Assembly (NCBI RefSeq): GCF_021462225.1
Contig: NC_061801.1
Location: forward strand, 10,722,125 to 10,786,124
DNA length: 64,000 nt
Direction of reading: 5' to 3'
Origin: Girardinichthys multiradiatus
Taxonomy: Eukaryota; Chordata; Actinopteri; Cyprinodontiformes; Goodeidae
The notes beneath the pieces were generated by a model that made no database searches, was not told where the DNA came from, and saw nothing but the letters and a program-made list of their open reading frames with translations. Below, in pieces: positions 23,401 to 35,400 of the stretch (position 1 is its first letter; every line of letters begins with the position of its first letter). The translations under genes and the position numbers were made by a program.

Positions 23401-26400
23401 GTGACAGTCAAAGAACCAGTTCCTGTCGGAGGAAAAACAAGAGACTGTGTCTACACACCATGAGGGATGTTTGTAGTGAATTACAGCAAACCAACAACTT
23501 CTTGAATGATCAGCGACTCAAACCTGACTTGAAAGAAAAAGGTTGTCGGCTTGAAACCGTTAAATTCTACAATGTCTGCATTAAATCCACACAGCCATCT
23601 AGCTGCTGCACTAGGCTCAATTACAACTCAAGCTGATCATTATAATGACGTGAATATTCCTGTCACCACACACACTGTGAAGTACTTTAAATTTGTAAAA
23701 CTATTCAGGACTTCACATAAAAAAATAGAAAATCACCTATAAGCCACCCATGGCGCACGGAGTCTGCTTGAGGTTTGTTTCCAACCCTTATAATTATTAA
23801 AGGACTCATGAGCTGAGGAGGCCAACGTGCCACTGCATTAGTGAGACATTAGCACATCATAAATAGGTTGTACATATATTGAATGAAAATGCTTTCTATT
23901 CATAAATTCATATTCATTTACAGATGGGACCCTTATAGCTATATGAATGCAGTCCATAGCTCTGATTACATTCAGAAATTGGCTCCTCGCTGCAAATGAG
24001 AGCCGCAGTTTAGGAGAACTTTCTATATCAGAGCAACATACGGATGAGGCTGTCCCATATAGCTGGCATGGCCCGGCTCAGGGATGACTGTTAAATACCC
24101 GAGCTATCAGTCAGCTCCCTCTGAAAAGCTCCCGTTGAAAGGACTGCAGCTAAGTGAGAACAGGAACCACAGACGCAAGACTCCTCCTGGTTTCCCACTG
24201 TAACACTGAGGCCAGCTCTGTGCCCTGGGCAATCTAAACCGGGTGATAAACGGTGCATCATCATGTGCCAGCAGGTCAGTATGATCTCTGAATAAAATGC
24301 TCCCTCCAAGTTCTTCCATCCTCCAGCTGGGCCAAAGCCATCATCCCACAGTTACGCACAACTTTATGCAGCTGTTTATGTACATGTGTGATTGTCTACA
24401 ACTTGTCCACCTTAGGAAGCATCAAACCTGACTTAGGGAATTAGGAATTAATCTGCTGATCCAACACAGTTTTCTTTTTCTGTGAGAATGAAAGTCCCCC
24501 TTAGATGATTTGCATGTGTTTATTGCTCCTCAGCACATAGATCAATGCGCAATTACACGCATAGGTCAAATGTATGGGTGGATTTACGCACACTTTCACA
24601 CAACGTTCATTTTTGTACATGCCTAGTTGTGCGTAAAACATTGCGCCGCAAGATTTTTGTGCGCAAGTACGCTTCGTACATGAGGCCCCAAATAATTATC
24701 CCATTGGATCATTTTATACATGAATAAACATATATAACACATTCTTGGAAATACAATACAAACATTAGTATTTAGTTTATATTTTTATTTTCCAGTTATT
24801 CTTTTTATTGTTTCACACAGGTTACTTTAATGTGATAGTGCGCCATAGCTTCTTGTAATACTGCTCCTAATAGCTCTGAATCAGCTAAAACTGACATCTG
24901 GAGGTCAAACCTTTACAAAAACCAGAGACCGGCTACAGAATTCTGATTGGTCCATCTCTACAAATGAGCATGATAACTCCATGCTGAAATCCTCCATAAC
25001 CTTTAGCATGTGAATATTCTCTACCTTGCATAAAAGGATTAAAGTAAACAATATATTGCAAACAAAAAGGAGAGTTTATCAGTACTGAGTAATGGGAAAG
25101 AATTTAAATGACAGAATTGAGACAAATGGGAACATTTTGGGAAGAAAAATAAGTGATCCCAACATCAAACATAATAAAAACCTGAAAGAATTAATTGACT
25201 TCACTCTAATGGTACACATTAAAGTACATTTGTTTGAGAGAAAATAGCCAGGATGAACAGGCTGTTACTTTGCCTTAAATCTCTCCTTTCTCTTGTCTAA
25301 GTGCAGCCGTATCCAGTTGAGCTCAGGCAATCATGAATAAGGTTAATTGATGCAGAAGCAGTGTTTAAGAAGCACTCAGAAGCACACTGATGGGTGGGAG
25401 GTGTTCCTCTCAGCTCTCAATGGGCACCACCACATCCAGAGGATATGGACTCATTTGAAGATTTTACACAGGGTATTTTGTTACTGTTACTAAAACATGT
25501 GTTTGTCCTGTCTGTATAAAACATTTTAACTGGTCCGGTTAAAGGTTTTATCCAGCATGACATTCCACGAGTGGGACTGCATCAGAGTGCAATTTAAAAA
25601 GAACAACAATTACAAACTTTACAAGATTATCATTTTTTATATTTTACACATTATTATCACATTTACTTACTATATTGCTTAATTAATATTTGTTTATCTA
25701 CCTTATCCTCAGCAGGAAATTACATAATCTGACTAGAAATGCCCAACTAAAATTTGAAGTACCAGATTAGGTCCTGATCAAAGCATTTGATCAGAATCCA
25801 GCTCATATGGCAGTCAGCTCCAGATGACTGCCGTTTTATGTGATCTACACCACAATACAAAGACTCTAATGGCTTATATGTAGGAAAACTGGTCTAAAAT
25901 ATCTGCTGGTTGAAAATAAGGCTAAAAAAACCATGATTGATGTCTGCAATTGATGTCTGCAGTCTCAACATTTGGCAAGATAGTGACATTTGTTTGAAAG
26001 GGTGTAAGAGTCTGAAAGCATTAAACAGTTGCCTGAATTTTTACCCTGCAATCACTGGCTTAGTCTCAACTGAACAATGTCTCCGAATGTGGTTTCTAAG
26101 TCAAATTGGGGGGCTGCAAATTCAAAGTTAATATCAGCGCTGCAGTATGTACTGTAACACAAGTGGGGGCTCCTCTAAGTTCCTGAGCTGAAGACAACCA
26201 CAGTAATTGAAAAATCTTTGTAAATTGTTTGAAAATGAGCTTTGACTTACAGGAGTTCATTCAGGCTCCTAATGTGTCGTAAACCAGAGTGGTGTTGTAA
26301 AGATGACTTGCTGGGCATTGCTGAACAATTTGATATTCCTGTGAAGAAACATGTTGCTAAACATGAAATTAAGAATGTTGTTTTGCAGAAACTAGTTGAG

Positions 26401-29400
26401 ATGAAAGTCTTGGGGGACTCGAGTAGAACTGATCTAGATGTGTGTGATTATGTTTCTTCTGTTGAAGCAGGGATTTCCCCTTTGAAAGAGGAAGACGTTG
26501 CTGCCATGGCAACTCCCCCAAAAGAGTTGGCAGAGCCTCAAGTGCCTCCTGGGACTTTACCTCATTTCGATCCGGTGTCACCAGACCTCAGTGGGACCAG
26601 TGGTAATGTCAGGTTTAAGGTTCGGCTAGAAGCCCATGAAAGGGAAATGGTGCGTAAAGCTGAGTTTGATCTCAAACTTGAGATTCGAAAGCTGGAAATT
26701 GAAGCTGAGAAGGAGATCAAATTAAAACAGCTAGAAGTGGAAGCTATGATTCTTTCGCAAAACAAGTCATTACCAGTTTCAGCTGTTCCTTCTGAATCTG
26801 TGGCGATCTTGCCAGGTAAAAGAAAGTTTGATGTCAGCAAAAATATTGCTTAGGTGCCACCATTTAGAGAGTCAGAAGTTGATTCCTACTTCAATGCCTT
26901 TGAAAGGCTTGAAACAGCACTAGAATGGCCAAAGGAGATGTGGGCTCTGCTACTGCAATGCAAGCTAATGGGTAAAGCACAAGAGGTTGTATCATCTCTG
27001 TCTACAGAGGATGGCATGGATTATGATGTACTGAAAAAGTCCATATTGCGTGCTTACGAGCTTGTGCCGGAGGCCTACAGGCAAAAGGTTAGGAATCATA
27101 AGAGGTCTAGTGGTCAAACTTCTGTTGAGTTTGCACGAGAGAAAGGAGTTTTATTTGATAAATGGTGTGCAGCTAAGGAAGTCAAGGGAAACTTTGAATC
27201 CCTTCGCCAGTTAATCTTACTGGAAGATTTCATGAATACATTGTCTGATATTGGTAGTTTTCTTGAATGAGCAAAAGGTGGATTCATTGTCAAAAGCAGT
27301 AATTTTGGCTGATGAGTTTATGTTGACACATAAAAATGTGTTTATATCTACATCTCGTTCAGATAAGGTTTTAACCACCCATCCACAGAAACCTGAACCT
27401 GGTCAGTCAAAGGCTAGGACTAAGCAGCCACTTCCTTCACGTGAGGTACGGGAGTGCTTTTACTGCCATAAAAAATGTCATGTCATTGCTGACTGCCTTT
27501 CGTTGAAGAATAAAACTTCGTTGACCCAAACAAAGGGGATGGGTTTGCTTAAAGATGCATCACATCCCAGTTCCCAGATGTCTGAGAATGAAATAAATCC
27601 CTGTTTAAGCTCTTTTTTACTCAGGGTTTTGTTTCTTTAATCGGTGATCCAAAAGATAACCAACCAGTCACCAAACTGAGGGACACAGGTGGTTCCCAAT
27701 CTATTATCCGAGAGGGTATTTTGCCTTTATCTGTCATGTCATCTCAGTCAAGTGTTGTCGTCCAAGGTATTGGAATGTCTTTTGTTTCTGCACCTTTGCA
27801 TAATATTCATATTAACTCAAAAATTGTGAGTGGTTTTTGCAGAGTTGCTGATCTTCCCACTTTGCCCATAAGTGGGATTGACCTCATTTTGGGGAGGACT
27901 TGGCTGGTGGAAAGGTGTTGACTGTGCCTGAGGTTTTGGATACTCCTGATACAAGCCTGGAATTTGAACAACCAATGTCTCCTGACATTGTCCCTGCTTG
28001 TGGGCCCAATCACCGAAATACGGTCCTGATTTGTCTGACTCTTTTCTTGCTACAGAAACATCTCCTGAAACTGTCAGTTCTGGGAATAATTGTAACAACA
28101 AATCTGAAAATGTGTTCTCTCTTCCAAATCTGGACATAGCAGATTTACCAGCTTCTAGAGAGGAGTTTATTGCTGCGCAGAAACAAGATCTGACCCTAGT
28201 AAAATGCTGTTCTTCTCTCCTTACCCAGGAGGAAGCACAAGGAAAGAAGGTGGCATATGTGGTGGATAAGGGTCTCCTGTTGCGTCGCTGGGCTGGTGGT
28301 GACTTGGAAGACTGGAACATTGTATCAGGTGGTTGTGCCAACAGTGTACCGCATGCAGGTGCAAACTTTAGCACATGACCATCCACTGTCAGGGGATTTG
28401 GGCATAAATAAAACCTACAACAGAATTCTCAAACACTATTTTGGGCCTGGACTCAAGTCAGATGTTTCGCATTTTTGTCGTACCTGTCATGTTTGCCAAG
28501 TTGCGGGCAAGCCAAATCAAGCCATTCCTCCAGCTCCTTTATCCCCAATTCCAGTAATGGATGAACCATTTGGGAGGGTAATAGTTGACTGCGCAGGTCC
28601 CTTACCAAGGTCTAAGAGTGGAAACCAGTTCATCTTAATCATAATGTGTGCTTCCACCAGGTTTCCTGAGGGCGTGGCCCCGATGAGGATCACTGCTCTG
28701 GTTATAACAAAAGCACTGGTGAAGTTCTTTTCAGTGTTTGGTCTTCCCAAGGTTGTCCAAACTGACCAAGGCATCAATTTTAAATCTAGGGCCTTTGCAC
28801 AAATGTTGAAGGAGTTGGGTGTAGAGCATGTTACATCAAGCTCTTATCATCGTGAAAGTCAGGGTGCACTTGAAAGATTTCACCATACCTTACAATCAAT
28901 GCTACGTAAATCCTGTATGGATACGGGGAGGGACTAGGATGAAGGTCTCCCATTTATGTTATTTGCTGTACACAGTGATGCCTTTTGGGTTATGTAATAC
29001 CCCTACTACATTTAAAAGGCTTGTAAATAAAGTACTGGAAGGTGTGCCGAATTGCCGAGAATACCTAGATGATATTGTTATATACTCTGGTGATTGGACT
29101 GACCATCTTGCTACCTTGCTTGAAGTTTTCTAACGCCTTGCAGCTGCCTCACTGACTCTCAATCTTTCAAAGTGTGAGTTTGAAAAAGGTACCATTCTCT
29201 ATCTTGGTGGAGGACAGGTGTGTTCTGTGGATGCAAATGTCAAGGTTATTTTTGACTTTCCAGTTCCTTCTAACAGAAGAGAGCTCCGTCGGTTCCTTGG
29301 GATGGCAGAGTTCTACCGTCGCTTTTGTAAGAACTTCTCAACAGTAGCCGCAACTTTAACTGCTTTGAACAGACCTTCTACACCTTTTATTTGGTCTGAT

Positions 29401-32400
29401 GAATGCCTACATACATTTAAGAACCTTAAAGGATTGCTTTCTTGTTCTCCTGTTCTTTCTGCCCCAAATTTCAACCTGCCATTTAAACTGGAGATAGATG
29501 CCTGTGCAATTGGGGTAGGAGCTGTCCTTCTACAGGAGGGTGAGGATGGCCTAGACCATCCTGTGCGTTACTTGTAAAGGAAGTTTAATTTTCATCAAAG
29601 TAGGTACTCTATGATTGAGAAGGAAACACTTGCATTGCTCTTGGCATTGCAGCACTTTGAGGTTTATCTGGGTTTAAGTGTGGAACCCATAACCATCTTC
29701 ACAGACCATAATCCACTTGCGTTTTTTTCCAGGATATATAATCAAAATCAGAGACTTATGCGGTGGGCTTTAATCATTCAGGAGTACAACCTCAAGATCT
29801 GCCATAAAAAGGGATCGGAGAACATTTTGGCTGATGCTTTGTGTCATGTGCATTTTGACCCTTTGTTTTGGTTAGGGGCGTTCCAAACATTTTGTTTGGA
29901 CTTGTAAGGGTAGGGGTCTTACATGTCTGTCAGACTGTCTCTTAATGCCTGTAGCACAGACAATAAGAGTGTTCTGCTACATGCCCTACGTCACTGCTCT
30001 CTAGACTCACTCCTCATTTAATGAAAGCATTCAGGGCAGCAGGTCCATCAGTTCCTTAGATCTTGTACATGGAAAACTGATCCAATAGCATGTCCACATA
30101 CTTCTGCCTGACATGAGGAGCATAAAAGCCCCCGTTGGATAACATGAGGGTTCCTAGACTGGGCTGCACAGCACACACTTCAGCTGGCTGTAAGCCAGGG
30201 TTGCTCTAACAGCACAGCATCACACACAAGCCTACACAGAGACAATGGTTGTAACTAATCTACACATATAGTGTGTGATTTATAACACACCTGCACAAGA
30301 TTTCCCGAATATACTGTCATAGCAACATCAATGTGTGCAATATTAATTATATTAATATGTTTGGAGTGCAATAGTTGCTGGCTAATATATTCCAAGTGTT
30401 ATGAACTATTTTACATGCTAATGTAATATATAGCTAGTTGGACGAAGTTTAATGCTCACACTGGATACAAGTAACTTTACCCAAAATGCTAAAGGTCACA
30501 GAGTGATGGAAGCAAAGATGAGAATGAGTGGAAAGAGGAACACAGTCATTAATTACGCCTGATATCATCCATGCAATATTTCCCAATGTTATCAACATTG
30601 CCAGATTTTCTCACACCGTGCCTTTCTGCAGCAGTAAAAACCAGATACTAAAACTGAAGGTAAAGGTCAAGAGCAAAAAGTCTTTATTCAGTTAAAACAA
30701 CAGTGGATCAGGATTATATACAGTGACGGAGATCTTCCAGTCTGTTTCACTGGTTGACACATTCCTTTCCATTATCAAAAAGAAAAATATGATGAATATA
30801 TGTACTCACTTTGCTCGTTGCAGAAGTCTGATTCTTTCATGGTACTGGGCATCAACAGCTCTCCTACAGCAGGCTGAATGGACACACTGAACTGGTCCTC
30901 CTTGGTGCTGAGGAAGGATAAACAGAATTACAGAGGTTACCTTAAGACACTCTCAGACATGGAACACTTTCCTCATTGGACTTTGGATTGTTTTTGTCAA
31001 CATGATGTTTTGACCAAAATCTTTGATGTTTCCCTGTTTTAGCTTTTGTCTAAAAAGTTGTATATTTTACCAGGGCTTAATTTCTACAGCACCATTAAAT
31101 GAACCCAAACCGCCGGAGTGGTTGCACCCAATCACAGCTTTCTATTATCGCTAAACTAAAGGGCTATTTCGCTGTTTTTAAAGAATATGGACAGCATATC
31201 TAGCTCAAAACCCAAAACAAACCTATAAAAATTGAAGGGAATAACTTTATACTAAACGGAAATTCTTTAAAACACAGATCACAGTAGATGAAACCTTTAT
31301 TCTACTTGTGCAAACAAACAAGAACAACTTTCAATACATTTTTTGGCGTGCGAACCACACTTAGAAGTGTGAAAACTTAAATGTGGGCCTGTCAAATGTG
31401 GAATATTCTATAATAATTATAGATTATTTCAAATGGCGCTTGTGATTTAGGAAAAAAAAAGAAAATTGACCCATTTTTCCAAAACCTTTTGTGAAACCTT
31501 ATTTTGGGCTCATGAAAAGTACAGGTTAAAGGTGAAAAATTATTGCTTTATGTTAAAATATGAACTATAAAGCTGCATATGGTTTTAATGTTTAATGTTT
31601 TTAAGATTATATTAAAACCTTATTTATAAAAAAGGCTTTATCCATTTAAGAGGACAGTCAATTTAAAAAAATGCCTTTTAGTTTAAGTTGATGTTAAACT
31701 GAGTGAACCAACAGATTTGTAACGTATTGTGTGTTTTGTGCGGTTGAGTGTCCATCTGCTGTTTTTGTGTATGAAATGATTCAACTCTGACTGCCTAGAA
31801 AACCAACGCTCTGTGAAAAGCATTTTGGAGCAAATTGATCCCCCCCTCAGCTCAATCAGATTTTCTGATAAGGTTATTGATTAGCTGAGCAGTGGTGCCA
31901 ATGGCATTCAGCAGGCTGATTTGGGCTGGCGCTGATTAGTAGGGGAATAATTGTTATCCCAGAGAACCGGGATCAATTGTGGCTGACGTCTCACCTGGGA
32001 ATGAAGACAGAGTGAGGGTGAAAAAAAAAAAAAAATTAAGAACAGGCAAGAGAGACAACATGACACAAAGCGAGACACGATGCCGACCAGAAGTAGGAAT
32101 CAAATCGAATCCAACAGTCACACGGCTGATTTTTATGAGGGTTTCCTGTTGTCTTACCATAACTGGAAGTTGGCTGCTTGTGTTGAGTCACTGAAGTCGA
32201 TACCCATGGACACGGTCACTGAGGCCTCTGACTCCAACCGCTCTGAGAATGGAAATGAGGGGAGGAAACAGGAGAGGAGGGAAGAGAGAGTGAGTTCCAA
32301 GGGCACAGTGTGCAGCATGGGGAAGGATGAAGTAAAGGGAGAGTGGATGTGGTGGCGGAGCGGAGACGGAGCGGGCTGCCACAGCAGCAGAGTGGAACAG

Positions 32401-35400
32401 ACAAGCATCTACACAGCATGTGTTTTCTACATCGCAAAGCAAGGCCACCATGTGTGAGAAATCTATCTTTCAATCTCTTTCCCAACAAATTCAGCCTCTG
32501 AAGAAAAACAAAAAAAAACACCAAAGAGAAGCATCCTTCCAAAACAACAGAGCCGTCAAGGACTAAATCAGCATCAAGAGAGCGGAGCTGGCAAGGAATT
32601 TAAAAATGCTTAGGCGAGAATGAGGACGGCTTAAAGTTACACCTGGAGTTTGGAGCGACTTTACCTAATTTGTGTGATCGCTGTGACCGAATCGTCAGGT
32701 AAAGTTTTAACCAGCAGCTGAACATGACCTAGTCAAAAAGCAACCACCCTCCTGGAGCCATCATCTGAAGTAACTCATTTTAAAAAAAAAAAAAAGGGTT
32801 TCTGTACCTAATGCACTACAGAACAATAACCCAATAACCACAAATAGCGGTATCGTATCCTTTAATCTAACATATATAGGGACAGGCAGCAGAAAAGAGC
32901 AAAATCACGTACTATTACTATACTTTAGCAAACAAACATAAAACAGCTCTACATAAAGCTTTGTCTATATTCATCCCCTGCAGTTTATCCAAACTAAATC
33001 CAGCCACTCGCTCACAGTAGCCATACTCAATCGATCCAAATTACCCACCGTTTGGCTGCATGAGTTCCTTCAATGCCCAATCAATCCCCTGCAAAGGGCG
33101 GTTTTAACATGCTTCATCACACACCACTCCTGTCTCACTGTGCACTCAGGCACACGTGCAGAAAAAGGTACAGTTTTTAGACTGAAAACTGGATTTTATT
33201 TTCCTGATCAATATCAATGAAAATAATTTGGCATTGGCTTTAGGCTGAGGGAATGGGACAGAACTGTTTGCATAGGTGGGGGGTAATCAGGCTTTGATAA
33301 CTTGATGAGCATTAAAGATCTGTCTGGAAAAAAAAACATCATGAGAAAATAAAAATCTCCATGAGCCGCTAGCGTGGACCAGGGGCGACCTCTAAAAGTA
33401 AAACAATACTTTAAATGTGGCTACAAATCTGAAACTAATAAATGTTTTAGCAAAATATGCAAGGAAAAAAAATACAGATTAGAAAGACTCATCGCACAGT
33501 GATATATTTCAGCCATTTACTTCTGTTAATATTGATGATTACGGCTGACGTAAAATGAAAGCCCAAAATTAAGTTTCTGACAAAACTATATTTATCCAAG
33601 ACCATAAAAACAACTTTAACCCAAAATTTATTCAAACATATATCCTTGCACTTTAGTTTATCCAGTCAGTAGTTGGTTAAACATCAATTACTGCATCAAC
33701 ACCGTGTTGTTTGCAGGTGATTGGGCCACGGTCCTGCTGAGGGGCTCAGGAAGCCCAGGTTGCTTTGATAGCGGCCCTCAGCTCGTCTGGAATGTTGGCT
33801 CTGGTCTTCCTGTCCACAATACTACATTAATTCTCTGTGGGTTCTGGGTGAAACCAGTTTGCTGGCCAGTAGCACCTTGGTCAATAAAGCGGGTACAGGT
33901 CCTTCAGGGAGTGAGTCGACGACAAGTTGCCGGGCAACCGTCAAGTCATCAGTTTACCGCATGAATGAGTAGCTTATAATGTCACATTTCTGTATTATAA
34001 ATCCATTTCTATCCTATTTTTTTATTGCTTAATGTAATGTTTTAATTTTCTGAAAACTTCATTGTGGATTGTCACTGTAAGCCAAGATCATTAAAATGAC
34101 AAGAAATAACGATTTTGTGAAATATTTAACATTTCTGTTTTTGACCTAAATTACTGAATTAATTCAAGTTGTATTTTTTTTTTAATATCTTTCAGAAAGT
34201 TACCTATAAGAACGAAAGGGAATCGAAAATGTCACATTTTACTACACAATAAAACTAAGAACAGTAAACTGTTTAAACAGTGAAAAAAACAAATGTGAAA
34301 TTCTCACAGAGAACAACTATAAATCAAAATTATTTAAAAACCTGTAAAATAAAATGTTAATGTTAAAGAGTAATGAGAGATTTGTTTTGTCAGTTATAGA
34401 TCATCAACAAAAGGCATTAAATTGATCAGTGTTCATTCAGACAGCTAATTCTTATTATGTTTTAGTCAGTCTTTTGACTAAAATGTCATTTAGTTTTCAC
34501 CATTATTTCTGGTAATTCTTTATTTTGTTTTAGCTACATTTTACTTTATTGTCAACTAAATTGACTGAAAATGTAGTTGAGTAAAATCTGAAGTTTTGGA
34601 GGAAGGCTTATTTCTTCACAGAGGTCAAATACTGATCCCTGGATGGAACTGAATTAAACATACATTTAGCTAAGACAAGCATGTCTGTTATTTCAACCAA
34701 CTGAAGAAAATTTTGCTTTTTTGTTGAAATTAAAAAGGGGGATAGAGGGATAAAAGTAGGGAAAACACTGCATAGGATGTGCATAGTATGCAAAGATTAA
34801 GTGTCATCGGTTGTTTTTCACCACTCTCACATTTCCCAACAACTAAAAATGAGTCCAACTGGATTTGATCTCCGTGGTCTTGCTTTTATTCGTTGACGAA
34901 AATGACTGTGTTGGACATTATAGCTTGCCATATTTATAGAGGGTGCGTCACGTTGTACATGCTGTGAAGAAAATTTACAGAAGAGGGAAAATTTGACATA
35001 AAACATGAAATCCTTCAGCGAATTTAATGTCAAAATAGCTTTAAATAATCGTCAACGTTGCAGCTGTGTGTGTATGAATGTTCCGCACACACACAGATGG
35101 ACTTTCCCCAGCCCAATAAGGGTGACAGGTAATTAATGGTCTGTTTCTGAGATCTTAAACTTAGAAACGACAATATTAAGAATAAGAATAAAGACATAAA
35201 GGCTAAATTTGGCTCAGCTTCAAATTGTAAAGAATTCTCCGAATGTAGGTGCCATTATCAGCTTCCTACAAAATCCTCACTGACTCTAAATGGAGTCATT
35301 CTGAGCAGGAATAAGGATTAGAAACCCAATGGGTACCTCTTTGGTTCGCTTGCAAACTAAACGTATATGTTTTGTTCTTTTAAAGTGAAGTAGATCTATT

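Larger units (their letters stand above)
26164..29916 (+). mobile_element. Gmr1-like Ty3/gypsy retrotransposon body, degenerate
   Basis: Order read on the plus strand: gag, CCHC zinc knuckle, protease, integrase, reverse transcriptase, RNase H. Integrase precedes RT, which among Ty3/gypsy elements is the mark of the Gmr1 group of deuterostomes. A candidate primer-binding site (TGGGGGCTC, 26164-26172) begins like the tRNA-Pro PBS, and a purine-rich tract (GGGTAGGGG, 29908-29916) follows the last frame. Several stops and frameshifts plus an internal deletion make it dead. A matching 5' LTR was not found. Confidence 0.85.
19875..30809 (-). other. ap3b1 penultimate intron (10.9 kb)
   Basis: Holds Tc1-like copy 2 (20.48-22.09 kb), a Harbinger-like element (23.12-24.69 kb) and a broken Gmr1-like gypsy retrotransposon (26.16-30.26 kb). 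The rest (22.1-23.1 and 24.7-26.1 kb) is AT-rich with no recognised feature. A short stretch near 19990-20060 (AGAGATGCACCGAGAAAC) recalls hAT-derived repeats. No exon found. Confidence 0.75.

Noticed and set aside
25500..26163. 5' LTR of the Gmr1-like element
   Set aside because: No stretch here matches the DNA after 29916, so an LTR pair could not be supported.
32188..32542. Minus-strand frames around exon 18
   Set aside because: Only the part coding [10 protein letters not shown] onward (32158-32242) is an exon; the rest is intron read-through.
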